This document shows positions 29,301-39,600 of a stretch of DNA of 64,000 bases, one piece after another. Within the stretch, counting starts at the first letter, position 1. Every line of letters begins with the position of its first letter. The translations under genes were made by a program, and so were the position numbers. Source of the stretch: Gayadomonas joobiniege G7. Lineage in GTDB: Bacteria; Pseudomonadota; Gammaproteobacteria; Enterobacterales; Alteromonadaceae. The notes beneath the pieces are model-generated. The model was not told the origin of the DNA, searched no databases, and worked only from the letters and a program-made list of their open reading frames with translations. The stretch covers positions 310,001 through 374,000 of the forward strand of contig NZ_AMRX01000007.1 of the NCBI RefSeq assembly GCF_000300815.1, in the 5' to 3' direction.

Positions 29301-29577
29301 AGGCATAGCGATTGTTTTTGTCAGAGTCCAATGCATCTACTACAGCTTGCGACAATAAGCCTTCTGGTACCAGATCCCGCATCTGAAATTTAGTATTTCT
29401 TTCCCAACTAAACATTTGTTCAAAAACAGGTCCGTTAACAAACTGTTCATCTGTTTGCATTTTATTATTTAAGTGTTTTCTTAAATTAGGGTTATTAATA
29501 CCTAGCACACTTAATGTTGCCTCTTTAGCACGAGCATTGGCTTGTTTTTTTAGAGTTGAAAAAAATCCATTCATCAT
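23311..29577 (-). CDS. druE: DruE-like DEAD/DEAH helicase with DUF1998 (Druantia type III)
   Basis: A very large (about 2088 aa) superfamily 2 helicase. Motifs in order: ITSGTGSGKTE (Walker A, about residues 120-130), IVLDEAHTYVGSQAAEL (DEAH), two zinc-knuckle-like Cys sets (CDCGAPVLELSFCEEC, CSNCGYTG), the helicase C-terminal NCSTTMEMGVDIGG and QRAGRAGRSS, and a late DUF1998 region with CDCYCHKCLL and DLLDRKAALGWL. Size and layout match DruE, the shared protein of Druantia defence systems. Start choice: the frame is open from 29640, but ATG 29577 has AGGAATAAG before it and follows the druH stop by 1 bp. The pairing with the DruH-like gene defines type III. Last gene of the leftward defence operon. 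Confidence 0.85.
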   Translation of the reverse strand: MMNGFFSTLKKQANARAKEATLSVLGINNPNLRKHLNNKMQTDEQFVNGPVFEQMFSWERNTKFQMRDLVPEGLLSQAVVDALDSDKNNRYAFKKTWNPFAHQYKAWNELLDDKVQSRIITSGTGSGKTECFMVPVLEDLYREYEQSKEQLEGVRAIFLYPLNALINSQRERLNAWTQHFEGNIRFCLFNGKTPEHLNGKEKQKQKVRPQEVMCREGLRENPAPILVTNGTMLEYMLVRQTDAPIIEKSKGKLRWIVLDEAHTYVGSQAAELALQLRRVMQAFEVRPENIRFVATSATIAGSKAEEKLKMYLASLANISVDQVDVIGGQRVVPPLEEKAKQDLSLAQIKQIEPEGIVPVKKKDKRDPDISKLRYQALEASEIAVELRAILTEPNTPPKTINELKQRLSHFNLTEDEIYQWLDVCTATKPSANDEAFLKLRAHYFQRTLDGLWSCIDKNCSHKQPSGLKENWQFGTVYSKHRTRCDCGAPVLELSFCEECNEPHLLGVYDNNSHIQQWVNSHVDEFALTEGEREDELQDELNVRTKSPTYKTSKPVVFSANENEESGYYKIGVTKEGKLTFDEGEIFLAERPQDDQECSNCGYTGKNTRALRRAMLGAPFYATNVVPTILEYCPDFEADKDSDTKQLGPNELPARGRRLITFTDSRQGTAKISVNMQQEAERSYFRGSLVRELKKHLEEKMDIDPELLEKVKDYSSMPIDTLKILLPSIKQVKPDDAIALEQYIVAIQSNTKPSLKPISVNWKEMIDVLKGDDNIAKSMTFENHYLAREVFALNDATKLSEMILTREVARRPKNRNNVETQGLVKLVYPKIELINKVPDFWKENNFTLQDWKNYLKVCMDFYVRENTYVNIPHEISRWVGMHFYPKFLISPDSSDENENSVKRWPLYKKGTARQQRIVNLLIKAAKFNNIGKREEDQINTWLRSAWDVLVNTRTLNEYAGKQYQLNLNTVEFSLFTDAYICPVTNKLIDTVFAGLSPYMPANKDPDSYLCKSVTLPSIWEFDTSTDNSRYVAETRKNIAKDEKVKLLREQNLWTDINDSAVEGGFYYTTAEHSAQQKSENLERYEERFKNGQKNVLNCSTTMEMGVDIGGISAVVMNNVPPHPANYLQRAGRAGRSSESRAIGFTICKSNPHDQFVFNEPKWPFITPILAPNVTFSSKKIVQRHVNSFLLGIFLRDKIGTTSKEKLFLNLQWFYFKGEAEKAVYEQFIDWVDSLSTGLTEEIKLLVKGTILANSSIKSLRDDTVGKIEDLANRWLAEYNYIASELKNIDPEGPYAHRLNSDQNRLIKEYLLRDLATRGFLPGYGFPTDVVNIKVDSLIDWQRTQQDKEKYKDKSIEREDNVSVSRGMPSRNLAVAIREFAPGTELVLDGRVHRSAGISLNWQNIHVDGGKDSQKFDVAWRCAKCGQTGYEADLSKQNDIICSNVECAQPIKLNNQRKVIQPTGFVVDFYREPTNNIANTHYVPVEQPWVMGKGTHIPLPNPDIGFMISDTTGSVFHHSSGLHGTGYGVCLSCGKAESMTTTSELPKALSLETPHRPPMPTKFQRDDKGKPECTATGKILEGIHLGYNTTTDVFELVLRNPITNEYLNNESVAVTLAVALRKALVNELGIAVNEVGYGSRPTLIDKDAKAHAIQLFDMVSGGAGFATSAKDNIENLLDKARNILGCDEECDCYCHKCLLESDSRHDIDLLDRKAALGWLNGIHAYIALPTEFQQLLGPSVPVEYVASTLKEKLSEFIRSKPNTVKFVLSKNVDDWDTSIAQFKSHFHSYLADQIKVQVFVPDVKFNDDVRAFLSELESIGVDIHTSQLNYPVVFQVIRGDHYITIANPNTLAQLPGEEWLVSDEITVQSEQFHEIIGKQISFKAEKEIGAVEVSALSELNGPLIGFGKRLLTHLTNANVNLEKHISTNTLQSITYTDRYIQSPTSMMMLCEFLSAIPKNDRTSIEVFTCFTDKKAPPGYAIQHDWVYEDDYQDIFTAWLQYNCSEKAKLNVVGKHEVPHRRSLTLKFDGGHESTITFDQGVGYWRVEVERGLHKLDFNQDPKQQLVKLAKALEKARVVNSANWETWFTVN

Positions 29578-29578
29578 C

Positions 29579-32500
29579 TTATTCCTGAATAAAAAAGCAT
29601 AATGAGCATTGATAAACGGCATCAAACCAATTTCTATCAAACTCTATTAACTGGCGTAATAAAAAATAATTCACTTCTGAACAGCCAAGTACTTCTTCCC
29701 AAGTTACACTAGTTGAAGCAACAGCAGCCGCAACCATGGGGAAATACATAATTGAGCGTTGAAAGTCATGCGGAACATTAAAGAGTGTAAGTTCTGGGTA
29801 ATTCTTTCCAATCCATTCGCTAAGTTGAGTTTTATAATGCTGAGGCCAACGAACTATTTCATCAGCATTGTTCCTAAGCAAATTTTCACGGTAGAACTCC
29901 ACTAATCCAGAGTACCTTGCTTTATTGCTAGCATTTAATGAGAATAAATCAGGCAATGATACAAAACTACAAATAGCTTCTAACTTTTCAGCCGTATATT
30001 TAGCCACTAAAACATCTGGCAACCCCAATTGCGTCATATGTGATTCATAAAGGTTCTGTCCATGTTGCCACAAACTCAAGGGGATCAATTCCCAAACAAT
30101 ATTAAATTCTGTTTGTAGAATTTGTAGAACATTTGCGGTATTTAACTTAGTCGCAAAAGGTAAGATTGCCAAACAGTTAGGATGGCGCGCAAGTGCTTTA
30201 AAAGCCTCAAATGTTAACATCGGTAAGTGTGCATATTTTTCAATCAAACAATCCAAATAACGCCAGCCTGAATGCCCTATGTCTGTTGCCATAGCACTTA
30301 ACACTTCATCAAATACAAATTTATTAAACTGTGGATGAAAAACTTCTGCCGCTTTCCCTAACGAACGTATTCTATCAGGCGCCTCTGATTGTTCTGTGGG
30401 GGGAATAAACACAGGCCTAAATTGCACATTTGAACTTTGTGAAGGTACAGCAAGTTTAGGTGAGTCAATTACCGGGGGCAATTCAAAGGTGCCAATGCAT
30501 GCACCATCCGATGTTCGTTGCGCTAAAGATTGCGACTTTTGCTCTGGGTTAGCTAAGTTGATTAGTTCTACTTTTAAACCTGAAAAATCAACATCAGTGT
30601 GCGCATCAAACGTTAGAATGTTATGTTCTCTATTTCCTGTTAATGCAAACCAGCCGATAGTATATTGTTTTGTTCTCATTCCTGGCGCACTAATTAACAT
30701 TCTAACCACTTCATCGAGTTCTGAAGATTCAGCCGTTGCGAGTAATTCTTTTATTTTCTCCCGCAAATCAAAAAGGTTTACCTCTTCAACAAACTTATCA
30801 ACTTGATAATTAAATACATAAACTGCATTACCTTGCGCACTGGTTGGTGCTTTTAATTCTATTTCAAATGTCGTACAGGCTTTATGGGCCTCTTTGAATA
30901 AATTAATTCTAGCGCCCAGTAAATTATCGACTGAAAAGTGTCGCGGCAACTCTTTACCATTGCCATCAAACAACAATGCACCTTTGCTTGGGAAGGGTAA
31001 TTTTAGCTCTATAGGTTCAGCAAGTAAGTTTGCTTGTATCGCTATATTAAAATAGGCGGGTGGTATATGGTCGGCTTGTAAATTAATACGTTTGCCATGC
31101 GCTATATTTATCGCATTTGAGGTTAATTCACCTGTTACATTATAAATAAAGGTAGTGTCGCTATGAATTTTAACACAACCTTCGTTAGCACTATTACTCG
31201 CTTGTAGCTGCATGGAAAAATTAGCAGGTAAAATAGCCAACTTACGTCGGTACAGTGTTTTATTGTTACGCTTAACCCTTAAAACTTGTCGGCCATACAG
31301 GCCAGCACTATATCTCACTTTACCTAATTCATCGTCGCCCAAAAAAACTTGCGTTTGTTGGAGATCACAGCTTACTTTAGGCAAACCTTTAAACACCGGA
31401 TAGCCTTTGTCTGTTGTAAATTCAAACTCTTCTCCTGTGATAGTTAATAATTCTTTATTAAAACTCTCTTCTTTTGTTGATATTTCATACGTATCACCGT
31501 GATCATCAAAAACATACTTTAGTGTTAACACGCCACTAAATGTTAATAACCGGTAATTTGTTTTTTGGCTATCTTCATGCAAAGTTGCGTGCTCAAGCTC
31601 TATTTGTGCATTTTTTGAAGTAATAACAGCTAATGAGCCTGCTTTTTTACTTTTACTGCCCATACCATAAACAAGCTGCTTATCATCATCGGCTAGTAAT
31701 ATAATTGGCATTTCTTGATGTGGGATTGCCGAGGCTGGAATTTCTTCGGTATAACAAACTCGCCCCGCTTGCATAATAACAAGCTTTAAATCAGCGTCGT
31801 TTAAGCTACGTCTAAATTGCGCTTTTAATTTACGTGTGTGTAAAACAACATGGTCATTAACTGGCTCAGCACGCGCCATACCTAGGTCGGCGATTTGACG
31901 GCTCCCCTCATAAATTAATACTTCAACCATTGGCGCGGATAAGTCGTGTTTACTAACAGAAGCCGTAAACTTACTACTTACCGTAATACTCGCCGCAAAG
32001 GTCAATTCATCACTAGGTACTAACCACTGCTCTAATTTTAAACGTTCGGCGTTTTTTCTAAATTCTTTTCGTTGTTCAGCCGCAGATTTAAGCAGGCCAG
32101 ATAAAAAGTCATCGCCGGTTTGATCATCAAACGGGATAGGAAAACTCACTCGCCATTTAGGCAAAGTTGAGTCAAGAAATTGCGTAGGATTACTTTGTTG
32201 TTCAAGCGCGTAAGTATCAATTAACCCATATAAGTTACTCACCATGTCATGGAGTAATTCAACCGTACTCAGCTCTTTAAATGCATCGGGCATTCTTACT
32301 AATTGCTGTTCAATTAACGGAATGGGCGACTGGCCAAAGGTTTTTGCTTTGTCATAATCGGCAAGTAAACGTTTAAACAAACTTTGAAACCGACTGCCCT
32401 GCTCGGCCAACAAACCAAAGGGTAAGCCACCTTCAGCGTAAACAGAGCCTAAATAATCATTGCGATTACCGCTGTGTTTATTAATGGGGCGCAGCCAAAA

Positions 32501-32839
32501 GTTCAGCCCTTTGGTAACAGCGGTTGAACGTTGGTTGGCGTCTATTTCATAACCCAAGGCTGCAAATATACCAGACCAAGTCCACCCAGAGCGGTATTCT
32601 CGTCGGTACCACTCAGCGCTAAACAAACAAAAAGCCGCACACCAATATTTGTTTTTAAACGTCGCGTTATTAGGCGCTTGTTGTTGTAATAAAGATTTTA
32701 GTCGAGAGTAATCCCCTACACTTAAATGATAGGTAAATAACGCAGCAGCAGTGGGGACTCGCAAGTTTCTTTTCGATAAAAACTCCGTGATAAAAGTAGT
32801 TACGTTATCTAATGTAACGGGCTTAAAAATTTCTGACAT
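29579..32839 (-). CDS. druH: DruH-like protein (STY4851/ECs_5259 type), Druantia type III
   Basis: A 1086-residue protein with no catalytic motif I can see. The N-terminus carries a conserved-looking stretch, WCAAFCLFSAEWYRREYRSG followed by WTWSGIFAALGY (about residues 67-99), which I associate with the STY4851/ECs_5259 family found beside DruE helicases. The middle is beta-rich, with repeated short strands suggesting Ig-like or jelly-roll modules; the end is helical. Its mechanism is unknown. It stops 1 bp before druE starts, so the two are translationally coupled, and 36 bp separate it from hsdS. The assignment rests on size, the partner gene and the N-terminal pattern. Confidence 0.72.
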   Translation of the reverse strand: MSEIFKPVTLDNVTTFITEFLSKRNLRVPTAAALFTYHLSVGDYSRLKSLLQQQAPNNATFKNKYWCAAFCLFSAEWYRREYRSGWTWSGIFAALGYEIDANQRSTAVTKGLNFWLRPINKHSGNRNDYLGSVYAEGGLPFGLLAEQGSRFQSLFKRLLADYDKAKTFGQSPIPLIEQQLVRMPDAFKELSTVELLHDMVSNLYGLIDTYALEQQSNPTQFLDSTLPKWRVSFPIPFDDQTGDDFLSGLLKSAAEQRKEFRKNAERLKLEQWLVPSDELTFAASITVSSKFTASVSKHDLSAPMVEVLIYEGSRQIADLGMARAEPVNDHVVLHTRKLKAQFRRSLNDADLKLVIMQAGRVCYTEEIPASAIPHQEMPIILLADDDKQLVYGMGSKSKKAGSLAVITSKNAQIELEHATLHEDSQKTNYRLLTFSGVLTLKYVFDDHGDTYEISTKEESFNKELLTITGEEFEFTTDKGYPVFKGLPKVSCDLQQTQVFLGDDELGKVRYSAGLYGRQVLRVKRNNKTLYRRKLAILPANFSMQLQASNSANEGCVKIHSDTTFIYNVTGELTSNAINIAHGKRINLQADHIPPAYFNIAIQANLLAEPIELKLPFPSKGALLFDGNGKELPRHFSVDNLLGARINLFKEAHKACTTFEIELKAPTSAQGNAVYVFNYQVDKFVEEVNLFDLREKIKELLATAESSELDEVVRMLISAPGMRTKQYTIGWFALTGNREHNILTFDAHTDVDFSGLKVELINLANPEQKSQSLAQRTSDGACIGTFELPPVIDSPKLAVPSQSSNVQFRPVFIPPTEQSEAPDRIRSLGKAAEVFHPQFNKFVFDEVLSAMATDIGHSGWRYLDCLIEKYAHLPMLTFEAFKALARHPNCLAILPFATKLNTANVLQILQTEFNIVWELIPLSLWQHGQNLYESHMTQLGLPDVLVAKYTAEKLEAICSFVSLPDLFSLNASNKARYSGLVEFYRENLLRNNADEIVRWPQHYKTQLSEWIGKNYPELTLFNVPHDFQRSIMYFPMVAAAVASTSVTWEEVLGCSEVNYFLLRQLIEFDRNWFDAVYQCSLCFFIQE

Positions 32840-32875
32840 ATCAACGTCCTTGTTATTGTTGTTTTAAACTAAAGG

Positions 32876-34066
32876 CTATAATTCGCCAGCGAAAGCTTTT
32901 TGGCTTAGTGAGTGGAAGTTCTCTTGTAATTTATTAGTTGAGCCAAGGGCTAAGCAATCAAACTCATTTATTTTTTTTACGACTTTAAGAAATTGCAATT
33001 GCTTCTCAATAGGTGGTAAAACAACCTTAATTTTGCTCAATCCTTCTTGGTTTATATTCGTTATTGTTGCTGTATTAGAAGCATCAATAAGTTTTCTCCT
33101 TTGGGAGTTGGTTCTAAGCTGAATTGACAAAAATTTTGAATCGACATCAGGTGAATTGACTGACATTTTTATCATGAAGGAGCTAAACAAGCATGGCTCT
33201 GATGAGTCATATGCAGAGCAAAAAGCTACACCATCTCTTTTTACTGATGAGCGAACGAACAGTAAATCCCCCTCTTGCAACAAATACTTCTCAATCTCCT
33301 TATCACTAACTTCAAGCAAAGAATATTTGACTGGTGAAAAGTAAGGCTTCTCATAAAGATCACCAATATTGGCAACTTTGTGCCCTTTTCCATAAAACTC
33401 TTTATTCTTTCCAATACCATTTTGGAAAGAGCTGGCTATATCTCCAAGTGTTTTAACTTCCCATCCCTTAGGGTTGGTGACGGGATCGCCGAACATATCT
33501 AGAAAGACGCTGCGGAGGAAGTCGTCGGCGAGGTCAATGGCTTGTTGGCGTTTGCGGCGCACACTGTCGGCTTTATCTAAAATCGCGGCGATGCGTTTTT
33601 GTTCGTCCAGTGGCGGGAGTGGGATTTCCGTTTCTCTAGCACGACTAATTGTATAAGTTCCGACAGTTGCACCACTAGAGTTTTGAATAAACCTTTGTAC
33701 TACTGGGCTAGCAATAGCATATTGAACATATGAAATATCAACATCAATTTTTTTACGAAGCTTAATAACACTTGCGTCTTTAAAATAGAATTTGTCACCT
33801 TTTTGCACTGCGTATGTCAAACCTAAGGTCCCAACAGCAGTGACTAATATATCTCCTTCCTCTGGGGCACCAAACTTCGCTTTGTATTCTACATACATTG
33901 CTTCATCGATGAATAAATCATTATCAACTTTCCCTTCTCGTGAGAGTACAGCAATTTCTCTAGCTCGATAAAAAGGGATTCCTTCTTCCCTCCAATCTTT
34001 CTGATGTACGCGCTTACTTGAAGTAATTTCAAAGATATCCCCCAGCTTCACCATCGGCCAACTCAC
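32876..34066 (-). CDS. hsdS: Type I RM specificity subunit (system 2)
   Basis: A 396-residue HsdS with two target-recognition domains. The first ([20 protein letters not shown]... to [20 protein letters not shown]) ends in the conserved helix [19 protein letters not shown]. The second starts [16 protein letters not shown] and ends [38 protein letters not shown] is a typical end-of-TRD pattern. It overlaps hsdM by 4 bp (ATGA type), a coupled arrangement. It is unrelated at TRD level to the HsdS at 14750-15946, so the target differs. The downstream neighbour is the Druantia-like pair. Confidence 0.94.
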   Translation of the reverse strand: MSWPMVKLGDIFEITSSKRVHQKDWREEGIPFYRAREIAVLSREGKVDNDLFIDEAMYVEYKAKFGAPEEGDILVTAVGTLGLTYAVQKGDKFYFKDASVIKLRKKIDVDISYVQYAIASPVVQRFIQNSSGATVGTYTISRARETEIPLPPLDEQKRIAAILDKADSVRRKRQQAIDLADDFLRSVFLDMFGDPVTNPKGWEVKTLGDIASSFQNGIGKNKEFYGKGHKVANIGDLYEKPYFSPVKYSLLEVSDKEIEKYLLQEGDLLFVRSSVKRDGVAFCSAYDSSEPCLFSSFMIKMSVNSPDVDSKFLSIQLRTNSQRRKLIDASNTATITNINQEGLSKIKVVLPPIEKQLQFLKVVKKINEFDCLALGSTNKLQENFHSLSQKAFAGEL

Positions 34067-35643
34067 AGCATGCCCTCCAGCTCTTTCAACTCAGCCAAGA
34101 TCTCGTTTTCCAACGCTACCAACTTACTCAATATCAATTTTGGCGCTTCGTATTGCTCTTCCTCATAAACCACCTCTTTGTAGCGGTTAATGGAAAGATC
34201 ATATTTATTTGAAGTGATGTCTTCTTTGCTGACCCAAAACGCTTTTTGCGTTTTATCGTTTGCCTCAGTTTCAGCGATAGCTTTGTCACGGGCTTTAAAC
34301 TGGGCAACCAAATCTGGCAGGTCGTTATCTTTAATCGGTGTGCGTTTATCATCGAGCGAAAAGCCATCGGCTTGCACATCATAAAACCATACATGATCAG
34401 TGGTTCCGCCCTTGGTGAATATTAAAATCGCGGTTGATACACCCGCATAAGGTTTAAATACCCCACTAGGCAGTGAAATCACCGCCTCAAGCTGGTTATT
34501 ATCCACTAATAGTTTACGCAATTGTTGGTGCGCATTAGATGAGCCAAATAAAACACCATCAGGCACGATAGTCGCTGAGCGGCCACCTATACGTAACATG
34601 CGTTCAATCAACGCCACAAAAAGCAACTCAGTCTTTTTGGTTTTTACTTTACGTAAAATTTCTGGGCAAACATCTTCTTCATCTAACGAGCCTTTGAACG
34701 GAGGATTGGCGAGAATAATTTCCATGCCTTCTTTTGCTTCAGCAGGAAACTTCTCTAAGAAAGATTGGCTTAAGGTATCTTGGTAGTGGATATCGGGCTG
34801 TTTAATGCCGTGCATCACTAAGTTCATAGCCGCAACCCTTAACATGGTGGCATCAAAATCAAAGCCGTGGAACATATCGGTATCGATGTGTTTACGTGCA
34901 TCTTCGTCAATTAAATCGCCTGAATACAAGACGTTTTCAAGCTGTTTACCGTTGCTGTCTAATAACGGCTTGCCATCGACATCAAATAGCGGCTCGCGTT
35001 CAATACCTTCTGGTGAGGTATATTTCTCAAGTAGGTACTCGTAAGACACTGATAAGAAGCCACCTGTGCCCGTTGATGGGTCACAAATACGGCTGTTTTT
35101 ATCTGGGTCCATCATTTCCACCATTGCACGAATAATGTGGCGTGGCGTTCTAAACTGGCCGTTAATACCTGCCGTGGTTAACTTACTTAATAGATATTCA
35201 TATAAGTCACCTTTGGTATCAGAGTTTTCTAATGGTAAGTCGTTCACCATCTCTACCGCTTTCACTAATAGCGATTGCTTTTGGATCATCAACTGCGCGT
35301 CTTTCATAAACTCGTTGAAAATAGCGCCTTCGGTTGATTCATCATCATTGGCTTTAGAGAAATACGGAAATAGCTCGTCCTTAACCACTTTATAAAGTTC
35401 TTCCGCGCCTAAATGACGCAGGTTTTGCCAACGCAAATGTTGTTCGTTGTCATTAAAGCGGCGGGTAAACGGCTTTTTGATTCTGGCGAAACGCTTTTCA
35501 TCGGCTTGCTCATTCATATCGAGCATACGGGCATACATTAAAAAGGTAATTTGCTCGATTACCGTTAGCGGGTTGGTAATGCCGCCCGTCCAAAATTCTT
35601 CCCAAAGTTTGTCTATTTTGCTTTTAAGCTGACCTGTGATCAT
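34063..35643 (-). CDS. hsdM: Type I RM DNA adenine methyltransferase subunit (system 2)
   Basis: A 526-residue N6-adenine methyltransferase. The HsdM_N region ([16 protein letters not shown]) is followed by [15 protein letters not shown] near residue 165, the SAM motif [10 protein letters not shown] near 183, and the catalytic ANPPFKGS near 313. Full length. It is about 60 bp downstream of the rhuM-fic gene in the same direction. Sequence features differ clearly from the system 1 HsdM (DPCCGSGG, NPPFNQ), so the two systems belong to different type I families. Confidence 0.96.
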   Translation of the reverse strand: MITGQLKSKIDKLWEEFWTGGITNPLTVIEQITFLMYARMLDMNEQADEKRFARIKKPFTRRFNDNEQHLRWQNLRHLGAEELYKVVKDELFPYFSKANDDESTEGAIFNEFMKDAQLMIQKQSLLVKAVEMVNDLPLENSDTKGDLYEYLLSKLTTAGINGQFRTPRHIIRAMVEMMDPDKNSRICDPSTGTGGFLSVSYEYLLEKYTSPEGIEREPLFDVDGKPLLDSNGKQLENVLYSGDLIDEDARKHIDTDMFHGFDFDATMLRVAAMNLVMHGIKQPDIHYQDTLSQSFLEKFPAEAKEGMEIILANPPFKGSLDEEDVCPEILRKVKTKKTELLFVALIERMLRIGGRSATIVPDGVLFGSSNAHQQLRKLLVDNNQLEAVISLPSGVFKPYAGVSTAILIFTKGGTTDHVWFYDVQADGFSLDDKRTPIKDNDLPDLVAQFKARDKAIAETEANDKTQKAFWVSKEDITSNKYDLSINRYKEVVYEEEQYEAPKLILSKLVALENEILAELKELEGML

Positions 35644-35704
35644 GTTTTATATTTTTCCTTTATGGCGGGCTAACGCCCCACCTACTGCTATATTATTGGG
35701 TTGT

Positions 35705-36679
35705 TTAATTCACGCTCAATAAGTTTTCAATTAAGCGAATAATGGTGTCTTTTTCTTGCGGCCTAGACTCTGCAACTAACAAAGTAATGGCCGCTAAGCC
35801 GGTGTCATTAATTACGGGTTGGTAATTGTCATTTAATAAACGGTTATTCCGATTTAAAAAATCGACAAATAAAAATGCGGCAGTACGTTTGTTGCCATCA
35901 CTAAAGGGGTGATTTTTTACCACAAAGTACAACAAGTGCGCGGCTTTACTTTCAATACTTGGATAAGCCGGTTCACCAAATACGGTTTGATCGAGTGCGC
36001 CCCAAATTGCGGCTAAACCATCTTCTCGTTCCTGTGCAAACAAAGGCGTGGCTTCTCCTTTATTGATAAGATTTTTTTTAAGTTCAGCAATGGCCGTTTT
36101 AGCATCGGCAAGTGGCGTTAACTCGCCACCTTGCTGGCCTTGGGGTGTTTCTAACAGGCCTTCGTCGTATCGCTGTAACCATAAAAACGTTTGGGTATAA
36201 CTGGCAATAATATCAACTAGCCCTACACCAAATTCACTGTTTTGCGGTAAAGCAGACGCACGTTTTACAAGTAACAACGCTTTTTCAAGCTCCTTGGCGT
36301 TTTGGCTTAAACGATCCTGGTTTAATGTGTAACCTTTGAGCAAGTGTTGCTTAAGCGTTTTTGTTGCCCATTGGCGAAACTTTACACCTTGTTGAGACTT
36401 TACTCGGTAACCGACAGAGATGATTACATCAAGGTTATAATGATTAGTTTGATAAGTTTTGCCGTCGGAAGCAGTTATCCGGAATTTCCGGACAACTTCA
36501 CTTTCAACCAACTCATTGTCTTTAAAAATATTACGGATATGCTCTGAAATGGTTCTTTTATTTTTATCAAATAGGGCTACCATATCAGCCTGAGTTAACC
36601 AAACTGACTCATCTTGCAAGGTAACTGCAAGTTGTAAGCTGCCATCGTCATTTTGAAACACTTCTACTTGATTAGCCAT
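35705..36679 (-). CDS. rhuM: RhuM-Fic/Doc fusion protein
   Basis: 324 residues. The N-terminal half is RhuM-like (VWLTQADMVALFDKNKRTISEH, then VVRKFRITASDGKTYQTNHY, then VISVGYRVKSQQGVKFRQW), a domain common beside type I RM genes. The C-terminal half is a Fic/Doc domain with HPFSDGNKRTAAFLF, catalytic His at residue 256. Fic enzymes transfer AMP or phosphate to target proteins; Doc-type members (HxFxxxNKR) phosphorylate EF-Tu. The gene starts exactly where hsdR stops, so it is co-translated with the restriction subunit. No inhibitory antitoxin gene is adjacent; the RhuM part might restrain the Fic part. Activity and role are inferred. Confidence 0.9.
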   Translation of the reverse strand: MANQVEVFQNDDGSLQLAVTLQDESVWLTQADMVALFDKNKRTISEHIRNIFKDNELVESEVVRKFRITASDGKTYQTNHYNLDVIISVGYRVKSQQGVKFRQWATKTLKQHLLKGYTLNQDRLSQNAKELEKALLLVKRASALPQNSEFGVGLVDIIASYTQTFLWLQRYDEGLLETPQGQQGGELTPLADAKTAIAELKKNLINKGEATPLFAQEREDGLAAIWGALDQTVFGEPAYPSIESKAAHLLYFVVKNHPFSDGNKRTAAFLFVDFLNRNNRLLNDNYQPVINDTGLAAITLLVAESRPQEKDTIIRLIENLLSVN

Positions 36680-39600
36680 TTACATGCTCACTTCTTTAGC
36701 TACCGTTTGTTTTTTATTACCCAACTCCACATCAAACTGTTTAATAAACTGTTCAATCACATCGGCTTGCGCTTCACTAAATACGCCGTCTAATCCCATG
36801 TCATGTACTTGGGTAAAGGGTGCATCGTACAGCTGATCAATTTTGATAACACCATATCGCACTAAGTGATTTTTTAATAAACCAATAAAACGCTGTTGTT
36901 TCGCATTCATATGGGTATGGGTTTGCTGTACAAATTGTGTAAAACGCTGTTCTATTACGTCTTTGTCCATACCAACAATAGTGCGTAGAATTTTATCTAA
37001 GCTTGCCGTTGAATCTGGATAAAATTCTTTTAAGGTATTTAAGTCTACATTCGGGTTTTGAATGTGAACCAAAGCATTTAAGCGAGCGATATCATCTTCG
37101 GTAACTGGGCTACCGGCACGGATTTTTTGTAATACGCTATCGGTTTCAAATAGTGGTGCTAAGGTTTTTTCCACCTCTTGGCGGAATATTTGATAGTCAA
37201 TCGACACTATCTTGGTGGGGCGCTCTGTAACCTGATAGTCAGCTTCATTTTCTCTTATGTCTAAGATAACTTCTTGTGAAGGCTGTTTTATACCTTTTTC
37301 TCTTAAATGAATAACGCTACGCAATGCCTTGCGACTGGTTTCCAGTGTTTCAAAACCGTCTATTGATGCTGTTAGGTTCTGCCAGTATTCCTCTTTTTGA
37401 ATATCTGCAATAAAACTTGCCTTAGCACGCACCTCATTTAAGTGCATTTGTAGTTTTTCTATCTTCACCATTAATGCTTGCCTAGCTAAGTCGATTTGGC
37501 TTGGGTCGGTGTATAGCAAAGTTTGGATAATGCCGATTTCATTATCAAATTTATAGGCTTCTGACTGGCCCATAATATTGCGCCATTGCATCAGAGGTGC
37601 AATATGTTCATAGAGACTTGCTTTAGTTTCTGGGGCAAACTGGTTGAGGTATTTTTCGTCTTTGCATGCTTCAACTACCTGCCAATTGTCACGCACCGCG
37701 ATGGTATTCATATCAAGTGACCACACATCTTGATGAATGAGTTTTATCACTTCATCAAACGTTGCAACATCGGCTTTTTTAAGTGCGGTTTCAGCCAATA
37801 ACAAGCGTGATTCAAATAGCTTTTGAGTCAGCGATTTTGACTGTTTAACGTCCTCTTCTTCTGGGTCCATATCGAAGTATTCGAAGTTTTCCCAGTGATC
37901 GAAAATCAAGAAGTGGCTTTTGTCTTTGCCTGCGCCGCTCTCTACACCAGCATAGAGATCTTTACACAAGCGCGTGCCACGCCCAATCATTTGCCAGAAC
38001 TTCACTTTCGATTTAATTGGCTTAGCAAATACGAGATTTACACATTCAGGCACATCAATACCTGTGTCGAGCATATCAACCGAGACGGCTATGCGAATGC
38101 TGTTTTCATCTGTCGATTTAAAATCGTCAATAAGCTCTTCAGCACGTTCATATTTCGAGTGAATAACTCGGCAAAAGTTATTCCCCAACTGCGGATACAT
38201 TTCTGCAAATAGGTTTGCCATAAGTTCGGCGTGAGCAATATTCCGCGCAAATACAATTGTTTTACCCGGCAATTGACCATCAACATCACGTAAACCTTTT
38301 TCCATCAGGTTACGCAGTATCACACGGTTGGTATCTTTGTTTTTTACCGCTTCATCGATTTGTTTGGCGTCGAAGTCTAACTCGTTAGGGTCAATGCCTT
38401 GCTCTTCTAGTTCCGCGATCTGCTCGTCGGTGAGATTATTTTTACTGATCCCTTCGCGCAGGAATTTAGTGGTAAAGCTTACGATTTTGTAGGGTACTAA
38501 GTTACCGTCTTCTATCGCTTGCTCTAGCGGGTAATTCGCCGTCGGCATTTTAAAATCGCAACCAAATAACTGACAGGTAGAACGAGACACCATTTCAACT
38601 GGGGTTGCAGTTAAGCCAACTTCTAATGCATCAAAGTATTTGAATATGTCGCCGTAAACATTGTAAATAGAACGATGTGATTCATCGGCAATAATAAGAT
38701 CAAAATAGCCAACATCATACTTTTGGAATATACGCATCATGCCCGGATAGGTTGCAATAAAAACACGAGCACTGCTTGCTGCTTCTTTTTTACTTTTTCC
38801 AACCACATAAAGCGGCTCTTTGGTAAATTCGTTAAAGGCATTACCCGCTTGTTTACGAAGCTCCTTTCGGTCACATAGGAATAAAACACGTTTTGCCCAG
38901 CCTGCATCGAGTAGCCGTTTGGCTAAAGCAATTGATACACGGGTTTTACCCGTACCTGTTGCTTGTACGATAAGAGATTTACGGTGTTTGTTGGTGAAAC
39001 GCTCACAGACTCGCGATATGGTTTCCATTTGGTATAGCCGACCAGCTACATCGGTATCAATAGGCGTTTGGTTGAGATCTTTTTTCAAAGTTCGCTGCTT
39101 AACAAGGTATTGCAGCGAGTCTTTTGAATAATAACCATAAAGCTTGCGGCTGTTATATCCTTGAGCATCATCTAAGATACGAATGTCGTAGCCATTTGAA
39201 TAGAATATTACAGGGCGTTGACCAAATTCTTTTTCCAGTGCATCAGCATAGATTTTGGCTTGCTCGCGGCCTTTTTCAACTGATTCACGAGTACGCTTTG
39301 CTTCAATAACTGCCAATGGCTTACCATCATCATCCCACAGAACGTAATCAGCTCTTCCGTTTCCACTATTCGTTGGCTGATGTGGCAAATCTACTTCTTT
39401 GCCCACTTCATCGGTGCTAGATTCGTCCAGTGATACATTCCAGCCCGCTGCACGTAAATCCATATCAATAATTCGGGCGCGAGTTTCATCCTCGTCAAAC
39501 TTAAAGCTTGATGTGATGTTCTTATTCAGCGATTGCACTTGGCTGACTTTTTCAGAGTCAATTGCTTGTTTAAGCTTGGATGCTTCAATTTGCGCTAACC

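Noticed and set aside
23311-32839. DISARM or BREX assignment for the large helicase pair
   Set aside because: No DrmB, DrmMI/MII, PglZ or BrxC-like genes; the DUF1998 helicase of about 2100 residues plus the 1086-residue partner fits Druantia type III better.
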